64,000 nt of DNA, taken from Typha latifolia. Its lineage: Eukaryota; Streptophyta; Magnoliopsida; Poales; Typhaceae. The stretch lies in assembly GCA_019914945.1 (NCBI GenBank), contig CM034099.1, forward strand, positions 17,014,704-17,078,703, read 5' to 3'. Positions 12,983-24,100 of the stretch are shown here, in pieces (position 1 is the first letter of the stretch; each line of letters begins with the position of its first letter). Below the pieces are notes generated by a model. It was not told where the DNA came from, did no database searches, and worked only from the letters and a program-made list of their open reading frames with translations. Both the position numbers and the translations under genes were made by a program.

Positions 12983-12990
12983 TATTTATA
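12983..12990 (-). promoter_or_regulatory. TATA box of the GLUTAMINE DUMPER gene
   Basis: On the minus strand the sequence reads TATAAATA, 113 bases upstream of the start codon. Its match and position support a core promoter. Confidence 0.7.
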
Positions 12991-13313
12991 AGGCCGAAAA
13001 GGAGGGTGAATTTAATGAGTGTTTATTGTAATTTATATTATTTCGACCACTAACTTGTTTTATTATATTAATTACTAGTATTGCTTAAGGGATTTGATGC
13101 CCTTTTAGTTTTCTCTTGCAACGCGAGGACTTGCAATTGGATGACGCAGGTGTGCACTTATCCACACGAGAGGGGCCCTCTTGATCTCCATCTAACTCAA
13201 GCAATGATGCAAACCAATATATAGCCCCAGCTCGAGCTCCAGTTCGTTTAGATATTATTATGACTATGAGATTAAGCAATCAAAAGATAACATTCTATAG
13301 CAGCCACAACTAC

Positions 13314-13348
13314 AGACTGTAGACTATAGACTATAGACTATAGACTTA
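13314..13348. repeat. Five copies of a 7-bp repeat (AGACTAT)
   Basis: The units read AGACTGT, AGACTAT three times, then AGACTTA. The edge copies have diverged and the centre is perfect. Confidence 0.85.
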
Positions 13349-14893
13349 ATAGTTAATACTGTTAAGTTAAGAAATATTTTACGTAATGCTTTTAACTATA
13401 TATCATTGGTGCTAGTAGTGATATTTTGACATATGTGGTCACCATGATTTTTGTCGGTGTGGACAAAAGGTGCATAACAAATGGATATTGTGGGATCTTG
13501 TTTTCCTTCAAATAGTTGGGCACGAGAGAAAGGCTCAAAGCCTCGTAGGAAACAATATTATGGCTTGCTTGACTTGGAAGGACTAGTTAACGTGTTCATG
13601 AATTACGAATCATAATTAACAAGTTTAATATTCTTCTATATCTTTGCATGGATAGTATCTAAATACTACTACAAACAAAATGACAACCAAGTACAAAGGA
13701 CAACTACTTTGTCGGATTTTTATTATTATTTAAAAATTTGAAGACTAGATATTGGTTAGATAGAAATACTAACCTCTATTAATGTAAAATTATTTTGAAC
13801 TTCACTAAAGTTTAGATAATATATTAAGCTGTGGAGCTACTTCTCTGAGTTAATATATTATCGTAAACTAAACCGAACTGAGCCATTAAAACCAAATTAT
13901 TAAATAATTTACTTTGTACTAATTAATAGAGATTAGAGTTAGATAATGCGACCTCCTTGATGCAATGCTAACTTTTATAAAGCGTGGTCACCGCTTTATA
14001 GTTTGCCTGCCAAGTGCAACCAAATTCGACATGGCACATCAAAGGCATTCTCATATATAATGTACAGTGCTGACGTTTGATTCCCACCGTACTAACTTTT
14101 GCGGCAAATGAGCAACGTACATATAAATATCACGACGAGACAGGAGAATTATAATTCATTATTACCAAAAGATGATGCCATATGATTTCGATTACCTTTT
14201 TGGAAGATTTGGACCACCCCCTTGTCTAATTAATAAGGGAAAAAATGCTAATTTTTTATAAAAAATTATATTCTCTACCCGACGTGGCAGTTAGACGAGA
14301 GAAGTTACGATTGCCCCCCACACTGCCACATCACCATCGTGATCATCTCAGTGGTATTCGAATGTTCTCCCTATGGTTTATATTAGCGAAACGGATAAGG
14401 ATTTAAGTTTGCTTACCTCGTTTCAACCCAATAATTTACTATATGAGTTGCTCTTTTATTTTAAAAAACAATCAGTTATTAACTTACTTAACAAACAGCT
14501 ACCATATATATAATTATATATAATGACTAAATTTTAAATAAAATTCTCTCTCATATTATGTGCTCACTGGTATTAACTAGCTAATCTCATACTTAGAAGT
14601 GGGGTTAGTACCATCCCCTGTTTTCCTAACAGAATAATATCAGGTCATGAAACACTCAGGTCTATCCGTAGCTTTGTTAATCATGGGATGGACCCTATCT
14701 GGCGAATATGTTCTACCCCTCACTAGATAATATAATCAAGGATCAGATCAGGATTAACCCATCTCCAATATTTAGAAACATATTGGGAAGAGCATCTCAA
14801 TGATGCCCTGTGTTTCCATAGGCTGGAGTCGGATAAGAGCGCATATATACGAGAGTGGTATTGGCATAGTGGCTACCATGGCCACGGTGAGGT

Positions 14894-14896
<3 letters not shown>

Positions 14897-14931
<35 letters not shown>
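14897..14931. repeat. (AG)17 microsatellite
   Basis: A perfect AG run of about 35 bases. Confidence 0.95.
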
Positions 14932-14934
<3 letters not shown>

Positions 14935-15162
14935 GTCTCATGGGCTCTGTCCTCCACCTTACGTATATGACATCACATTAAGCTTTTTGTGTTCCCCGGT
15001 ACTGGATCCACTAATGGCTAAAAAGAAGGTTGTTGCTACCTGTAGAGCAACACTGCTGTGGAGGTTATTTTAATTTGTTCTCACTAATCTATGATTGGAT
15101 TAAGTTGATCCGTGATCTAATCGATGGTTAAGCTTTTGTTCAATGATTATTGTTACCTATCA

Positions 15163-17094
15163 TTGTAACATCCCGGTAAAAGAAAAAAACAGAAAAGAAA
15201 AGAAAACAAATGGAGCACAAGCTTTTTTTTTTTTTCTCTTTTATCTTATTTTTCTTTTTGTCCCTTCCCTCCTTCCTTGCAGCAGGTTTCCCCTTTTGCT
15301 TCTCGCTGCGCTGGAGTGCCGTGGACGCATGTCGTTGCAATAGAATTATTTGTTGGTGGGTCTTCTCCCCCTCCAGTAAATTAATCAAGTTTAATAGCCT
15401 AGTTGGGCATTTTTTCTTTCTCTTTTCCTTTTGGTCTCGCTGAGCGATTAACCGGCTAGTGACCTCATGTTGATGTCATGCTAGTCTGCAGAGCTTCATC
15501 TCATAAATATCTCATGATTGTTGCCCTTCATTGGCTTTACTCGCCCTTGGGAGAGGCCACACCTAGTGGCCTGCTGACTTTTGAGAGTGAATTCGGCCAT
15601 CGTCAAAGCCGTCTCCTCCCCTCATCCGATCAAAAGTATTCCTCTTCATGAGATGAAACTTTTGGTGTCATTCTTTGGTGCTCTCGTGGCCGGGTTCGTT
15701 AGACGACTTCCACCTAGCCATTGGCTATGATGTGGGGGCATGTTTGCCGTCGATCACCTCAACTAGCTGTGTGCCACCTAGTTTAGACGTTGTGCATCGT
15801 GTGAGAAGGCTCTGCGTGATTGTTTGGGACCGTCGATGGTTGAGTTTACTGGCAACTCTCCCCTTCGTCATCGAGTTTCTTCTTGCCAAGATGAGCTTGT
15901 GCTTCATCTATAGCATTGTTGCACTTCGTGTGTCTTTTCTTGACCGATAAGAGCCGATGATTTTATGGCCCGGGCTGTCGGTGGTGACATTCACCCCACA
16001 CCTTTCTTCTTCTCAACTGGCCTTTTGTCGAGGGTGAGGAAAGAGGGAAAAGAATGTAATTGGGTTGGGCTTGGTGCGACCTAGCCCAACTTAGGCTTTG
16101 GTCGAGTTAGGTGCGGCCTAACCCATGTGATGGGTTAGGCTGTAGCCCAACTTGTGTGACCTTTTCTAATTTGGGCTTTGGGCCCAACCTTAGTGGATTT
16201 TGTGGTATTTGAGTTAGCTGCAGCTCGCCGATTGCTTTGGGCCTTGAGTTAGCCCAAATGGTTTTATGGTTGTTTAATTTGTGTTAGTTTACTTTAGCAT
16301 TTTTATTAAATTATCTATGTGGTCCAAGAGTGTCACTACTAATTGCTCATAATGAGGAATTAGCTCTAATTAAAGTTTAGCATGATTGATTATAGTATTA
16401 GTTAAGTCAATTTTAATAATTGAGTGAGTGGTGTAGGTGTATTTGTATTAATTGCTTCTATTAGAGAATTAATATGGTTAGTGTCAGTATTAGACATATT
16501 TCTTTTTTAATAAAATAAGTTAATTAAATATTGTCTATTTATCTTATTTTAAATCGATAATAATTAGTGGAGCGTTAATTTGATTGTCTATTCCAGCTCT
16601 ACGCGATTAATTAATGTAAAAATTTCTCATATGGATTTACCTAAGCTTGTATAATTATTTATTAATCAGTGATAGGAATATTGTGCTTATATTTTATTAC
16701 TTCATTATTAAGGTGAATATTTATTATATTTATATATTAGAGCTCACTCTTAAGGTCCTAGTTTGTTAATTCTAAATAATTAGGTAACCGTTTTCAATGC
16801 GATGTGCGATTTATTGTCAATTGACGAGAGCCTAATCATTTATAGTATTTAAGTTAGAGAGCGAACGATAGGATGACGTAAATTTAGTAGTAGCCAGTTA
16901 TACAAAGTGAGGCCACTCGTGAGTGACGAGCCGACGACTCATGATTTTTTGCACAATGGTGCAATAATGTAAAGCTGCGGGTTGACTGAGGTTCTTAATC
17001 TAAGGTGGCAGACTATCGATTATATTGTTCGTCGGATGATAGAGAAACGAATCTATGGCTAGGGTATATCCTTCGTTGAGAGTGTGCTATGCAT
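15163..17094 (+). mobile_element. Possible solo-LTR-like retrotransposon relic
   Basis: The segment opens TGTAACATCCCGGTAAAAG, the kind of start seen in plant Ty3/gypsy LTRs of the Tekay/Del type. It is followed by long non-coding sequence with GGGTTGGGCTTGG-type repeats (16055-16260) and an AT-rich tail. I could not find a matching CA end with a target-site duplication, a primer-binding site or any retroviral-type protein motif. The 3' boundary given is only where the composition changes. Treat this as a weak call. Confidence 0.3.
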
Positions 17095-17806
17095 AAGTCT
17101 CAAAAATATTACCTGTTAGAAATGTGTATCCATGGAACAATAAATGAAGCGGCTAAAACATTGTGTTATTGCATACATAACTATGCAAATGTTCTTATAG
17201 GAGATAGATTCGTGTCCTTGTTGCATTCTTCCATACAAAGTTTTCATCCTCTACCACATCTTTTCTGCTTATACGCCAACGGTTCGCCTTCTCGTCTTCT
17301 ACAACTCCGGCCGAAGGAGACTAATTTATTTGGGCCAACCGTTTATTGAGCATGATATTTTATAGTAATTTTTTGTGTGTACGTTCTACTACCCTGGTTG
17401 TAGTAAATTCCTGCAAACGCGGCTGCAGAGAGTCCCTTCCCTTCCAGCTAATTTCCCTGCGGACAAGGTAACCGCGTGACATTGCCGACCGTTCCAAGTC
17501 TTCAAGTCAACTAGTTTTAAGAGAGGCGACGTGCATCCTTTTTAGCCTTCAACCTTACCATGTGATAAGATCCCAGACAAGCAACGACCAACTCAGCAAA
17601 CCTGACACATAACGCATGCCGTTCAAAGATGTATAGGATATCTTTGCATTCAACTTGAGAAAATCTTGACCACTAGGAAGGAAGGAAGGACTTGGGAGAG
17701 TTTGGACAAAGACGTCAATGACTCAGGCTCCAAAAATGAGTAATGTATAACTATCGAGACGTAAATTAAAGTTGGAATAGTCGATCTCAAAAGCGATCGA
17801 AACAAC
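17095..17806. other. Upstream region of GLR gene A
   Basis: No open frame with recognisable content occurs here. The last 250 bases before the ATG contain no clear TATA box; the nearest candidate, ATGTATAACT near 17742, is weak. Confidence 0.4.
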
Positions 17807-18116
17807 ATGAGGCTGACCTATCTCCAGCTTCGAGAGCTTTGGTTTCCCTTCCTCCTGCTCCTTTGTTCCCTGAGCATTTCTCCATTACAATGGGCTTCTG
17901 TTCGTGTTGCAGCTCAGGAGAAATCCACCACCACGACCCAAGTGGATGTGGGTGTGATCTTGAACACGTCTACGTATATTGGGAGCATAAGCTGGACCTG
18001 CATGCTCTTGGCCGTGGAAGATTTCTATGCAGCCCACCCCAATTACAACACGAGGATTTCCCTTCAGCTGAGGGATACGGAGACAGATGTCCTCAGTGCA
18101 GCAGCTGCAGGTAGGT

Positions 18117-18148
<32 letters not shown>

Positions 18149-21100
18149 TGGCATATGCAAATGCACTTGGTGATCAAAAAAGTTTCTCTACATGGATTGG
18201 TAGATTATTATAAGCAGAAAGATAATCTCTAGAATTAATGCAAGAAAATACTGCCAATTGCAAGAGATCGACTATTTCCATTTCTGTGTGAGAGTCTATT
18301 CCTCACTCATAGAATTTAATCATTTTTCCTCCCCGTAATAGCTAGCCCTCGAGATAGAGATATAGGAAAGGAGTTCTTATCTTAATTATTGAGGCAAGAG
18401 CGCAACTAGATTGTTCTAATCTTATATATTTTTTTTGTGAAGTACATAATGGTGTGCTCAGCATACGTATTTGTCGATTAAGAATTCGGAAAGCTCTATA
18501 GTGTTCCTGTCGGTATTAGTTGTGTAATGGGCGTGCTTTTGACAATCCTATTAAATATTTGAGATAAATTATATCTATCTATATCTCATGAAATATTATT
18601 TTCTTTTCACGTGCCTAAACTTTTTTGTAATATATAATTTCTGAACTATTAAAAATATGTCACTCTTAACTGAGTAACAAAAAAGTGAAAGATAAAAAAT
18701 ACTAAAAGGTTAAACTATTTTGATAGCTAAATTATCTCTCTTCGCCCCTCTAAAATATAAAATTAAACAAGTCCTATAGGCTGCTTACGTGAAATTGTCT
18801 AAAATATAAAATTAAACAAGTTTTACGGGCTGCTTACGTGAAAATGGATGATAGTTTGAGTCGAAGGTTAATAACCTTAAAAATTACGTGAGAATGGATA
18901 ATAGTTTAGCACATTGGTAGTATGCAATTGTTTGCTTTGAGTTTAGAGATTTCTTTTGAATCAGCTTTCAAATCATTAGGGGGGCGAGGGTTGAGACTTT
19001 TGGGCATTGTTTGATTTGAGTTCAGAGACTTCTTTTGAACTAATTCGGAGACTTTTAACCTGATTTCATAATTAAATATTTATTTTATCTTTTCTATATT
19101 CGACTAAAATTACTCTTCAAAAAATTGATACTAAAAAATAAGATAAATTAATCAAGCTCGGGCTTAGCCTCAAAACAAACAAGCCTTAATTATGCAAAAG
19201 AAAATCCGGTGCTAATCCATGGCATAGATGTATAAATACAATTTTTATCTTTATAAAATTTATTTTATACGGATAAAAAATTATAAATCGTTGAGCACTA
19301 AATGATCCTTTTTGACCCCACTGTAGCAAGTGTGGCATTTTAAAAAAATTCAGTGCCAACTATGTAAAAATCCTTGTTATATATTGCATTTCCTCCGCGC
19401 TCCAAAAGCTTTTAACCTTTCTCAGTTTCTCATTTCCCCTACCCGTGAATCCCGACGCTGTCGACTATGGTAGATCTTCTTCCAATGCGCTGCTCGGCCT
19501 TCTCCTCTTCCTCGCTTTCTCCAACGACGAGGTGCGGGCTTCCCCTTCTCTTTTTCGCCGCATCACTAAGTTTTTGTCACCGACCAGTAGATTGCAACTT
19601 TTGTTATTCTTTCTTTTTGTTAACATTTGTTTTTTTAACTGGGCCTACATCGAATCTTGAATATTTATTTTTATTAGGTTTCTATTTGTTTTTGTACTTG
19701 TTTGGATTATGACGTTCCCAATTTGGGCTATAGTTTGATGATACCCTAATGTGCGTAAGAAAACCCACAGGAAGTCTAATTATGGATTCTGGAATCATCT
19801 TTAGATGGCGTCTGTTGAAATCCGCTTATTTTAAGTGAATGTGAAAATGCTGCATGCGTGCCGAATTTTGTATCTGGAATCTTATTCTTAATACTTTAAA
19901 TCAAGCAATAATTTTCAAGCTAGATGTTGCATGCATATAGTGGTTGTGGTCCTTCTTACTGGAAATCTTTACTTGATGCACTTCACTCAAACTTGCACAT
20001 TATTCTTCAACTTTACCATATCAAGCAGGAAAGATCCTAACTCAGTAAGCACTTGAAGAAATTAAGCTTCATAAGATAAGATGTATTTACTGTGTTGTAA
20101 TTAGACATCTCAGTAAGTACTTGGTATTTGGAAATTACAAAGAGCCTAGACTGAACTAGTACTAGTTGCTGAATTTAGCTGCAGTCATATATTACATAAT
20201 GTACGTCAATTATAAAATGCAGCTGTCGATCTACTGCAAAATGTCCATGTGCAAGCAGTTATTGGCCCACAGACATCTACACAGGCCAAATTTATAGCAG
20301 AACTTGGAAACAGAACTCAGGTGCCAGTCATATCATTTTCTGCAACTAGTCCTCTCTCTTCCAGCCACTCTCCATTTTTCATTCGAACTGCATGGAATGA
20401 CTCTTCCCAAGTGAAAGTTATTGCTTCAATCATTCAATCCTTTAGCTGGAGAGAAGTCGTTCTTGTGCTTGAAGACAGCGAGTATGGTGATGGCATTGCG
20501 CCTTATCTTGTTGATGCATTGCAAGAAGTTGGTGCTCATGTCCCATATAGATGCAAGATTCCTATTTCAGCCACCGATAAACAAATCAAGACAGTGCTCT
20601 CTAATTTGAACAACAGTCAGACAAGGGTGTTTCTTGTGCATATGTCTTTTTCCCTAGCTTTCCAATTTTTCCGTAATGCAAGAGATGCACAGATGATGGA
20701 ACATGGCTATGTGTGGATGACCACCTATGGCTTAACAGATGTTGTGGATCTAATTGGATCTTCTGCTGTAGAGGTGATGAAAGGAGTCTTGGGTATAAAA
20801 CCTTATGTTCGAGAAACAAACAAGCTCGAGGAGTTTAGGGAGAGATGGAGAGAGAAGTACAAAATAGAATATCCAAACTCCTCAATAACTGAACCTACTG
20901 TTTTTGGGCTATGGGCCTATGACACAGTCTGGTCAGTAGCAATTGCAGCAGAGGGTGTCGGAGCTATGAGTTCCACCTCTCCAGATTCTAACACAACAAA
21001 AATATCCAGCAACTTGGCAAGAATTGGAACATCTAAGACTGGTAAAAAACTGCGAGATCTGATGTTAAACATCAATTTCAATGGAATGAGCGGGAATTTT

Positions 21101-24100
21101 CATTTGGTTGATGGGCAATTAGAGTCAAGTACCTATGAGATAGTTAATGTGTTAGGACACGGAACTGGAAGGAGAAGGGTTGGCTTTTGGACTCCAACAT
21201 ATGGCATTTCCGGACATATTAGGTCCAAGACTGATCTAAGAGTCATCACATGGCCTGGAGGCGATAAGACTGCACCTAAAGGATGGCAGTGGCCAACAAG
21301 CGGAAAACTCATAATTGGGGTACCCGTGAAACCTGGTTATGGTCAGTTTATTAGACAAGACGAAAATGGAACTTTCAGAGGGTACTGTATAGATGTATTT
21401 GAAGCTGTAATGAAGGCACTTCCATACAATGTACCATTTGAGTATAAAGCTTATAAAGATGTGAAGGGAGCAAGTAATGGAACTTATGATGAACTCATCT
21501 ACCATGTTTATCTAAAGGTTAGCTTTTGTTTGCATTTACTACCATAAACTTGTCTACATTATTGACATTCTTTCCTAACGTTCATTCTGCATGAGACTTG
21601 TGGTATTGTGGTGCTAGATGCAGTTAAATTTTTTTCTTAATTAATCAATTATTCGGACTATTGACCATGAACTTTAAAAGTTAAATTCCATAGTTGTGGT
21701 TCATTCTTTTTGTATCCAGAGTTTTTGAACTACAATGTATCTAATTTATGAACTGTATCCAATAAAACCCAAATTACAGAAATGATCACATGAAGATTTT
21801 AATTCAATGTCTTTCTAGTTATTCTAGTTAACCAGATTGGTTTTTTTGCCCTTAGGTCAAAATGGACAGTTCCTTTTTTGATTATGCAATTGGACTTTGG
21901 AAGTGTTTTATCAAGCTATATGATCCTTGCTGGTTTACTTAGTTACCTCTATGTAATAATTATAATATACTGAATCAACGTTATAGTGATACATTTACAC
22001 TATTTCTGTATGATGTGAGATACTTCTGTTTTTACTGTAATTTGTAAATCAGACATTTACTTCATAGCATATGGCACTGAATAGGGAAGCTGATAAATTT
22101 TACTTGCATAAGGATTGATCATTCATGCTCTGACATTTAAATAATTGAAAAATATATCTAAAGCTTGGCGCTGCCTTTCAGCTCTTTTTTCAGTCATGCT
22201 TTTTGGTGAAATAATTATGCATTATTTCTTCTTCTTTTTCCAACTCATGTGTCTCTTTGCTTGCCCAGTAAGGTTCTTATGATTGTCCTTATGATTGTTG
22301 TCTATAAGGTATTATCTGGTGGATTGAGATGTCATGTTACATGTTATCTTGGTAATGAAGTAACCTATACAACTCTTATTCAACCGATACTCTTGATTAT
22401 TAGTAGGGGTGATATGGATCAGTATGGATCAGATAGCAGTGAACCCATATTATGCTCTATATTTTTGCTTCGAATGCAAATATTAAATGAATGCCAAAAT
22501 GTAAAACCATAGTTGGGTTAATTGAATATGGATACAAATTTGATACAAATTGGATTTAAATTGATTCAGATACAAAACAGATACCAATGGAACCTTAAAC
22601 AAATAATAGATACAAATAAAGTTGGAGTTTATATGACTTTAAAAATGAATGAATCCAAAAATATCCAAAGTTTTATGACTTTAGGGTTATAAAATTTGAG
22701 ATTTTGAGGATTTGCAATATAATAATAAATTCTTCTTTATATATTTATGGATAAACATATATTTAAATACTTATTTGAATCCATATTTAATTTATGAAAG
22801 ATGAAAGAGCTAAATAAATTATAACTAATAGCTTATGAAAGGTAGGAAGTTTGGGAATTTGTTATAAATTAGTGGATTCAAGTTATATTTGCGGATAAAA
22901 CAAATATCCAAATTTGAATCCGAATTTGTATTTGTATCCTTATTTGAATGAAATTTATATAACTTGTATTTGGATCTGTATGTGAAATTCTTTTAAAATT
23001 CTTATGTGCATCTAGACTAGAAAGGAAAGTTGCAGCCATATCCTATGCCTTTCAGATACGGAACCGGGTTGGATAGGATATTATCCGATCACCCCTAATT
23101 GACAGACATTTATTATACTTGAGGCTTGAGATAGTTATTATTATTTTCCTCTTTTCCTGTTTTACTTATGGAAACTTTGGACTTGGTTAAGCAAGTTATA
23201 AGGCTTATTATTTACTGCTGTAATTTAGCACCTAAACATGTTTAGAAACAAAATAATGTTTCCATTGATCATTTTATTAGGACTTAGCACTTGTCTCCTG
23301 TTTTCCTTTCTTCTGGGTGGATCAGCTAGAAGTTGAAGTCTTGTTTATTTTCATGAATATTTGGTAAACAGTGATGCGGTTTTACTAGGAGTCCCAAGAT
23401 TGTAAGGTTTAATAGACAAAGGAAGTAGTAGAAAGTATAAACTTTCAAGTATGGGGTGAAATAGACGTGATCATCGGACGGGCTGTGCAGTTCGAGCCGA
23501 GTATTTCGAGCCAAGCGAGATTAAATATTTGTTCACGGCCCGACCCACCAATTACTCTGGTCGGACCAGGTTAGAATATTCTAGCCCATTACCGTCCACT
23601 AGCACATTAGATATTGGACTTAGGTTGGGTATAATGGCTCTAACATAATGAGTTCAATCTAAAAAATATTATATTTTATTGGGTTGAGTTTAATGGGCTT
23701 ATATGAAGATCTTTTTTTTATATTTTATGGGAACAAATTTATATATTAATATATAATTTATTAAATATCTAATGTAGAATTAAAAAGTTTATAGAAATAT
23801 GCATGCATTATAGGTTGGGGGATAGATGAGACTAGGAATGTCAAAAAAGCTCGCCAGCTCGTAAGCTCGGCACGTTTAGAGCTCGACTCGAGCTTGGCTC
23901 AAGCTTTAAATGAACCGAGCCGAGCTGGATTTTTATGCTCGAAAGGCTAATCGAGCCGAGCTGAGCTAGAGTCAGCTCGCTCGAGCTAGGCTCGAATAGA
24001 CTCGATATATAATAAGTGAGCTAATATTATATATATATGTATATCAAAATAAATATATAAATATTGGATAGCACAACTGGTTAAATAAATTTTATTACCC

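Larger units (their letters stand above)
12991..15162. other. Intergenic, AT-rich spacer
   Basis: This stretch has short tandem repeats (listed separately) and AT-rich sequence. Open frames are short and match nothing I know. No gene is supported. Confidence 0.5.

Noticed and set aside
17839..18166. Alternative frames on both strands over exon 1 of GLR gene A
   Set aside because: The frame chosen gives a signal peptide, ligand-domain homology and a splice phase that matches exon 2; the others give none of these.
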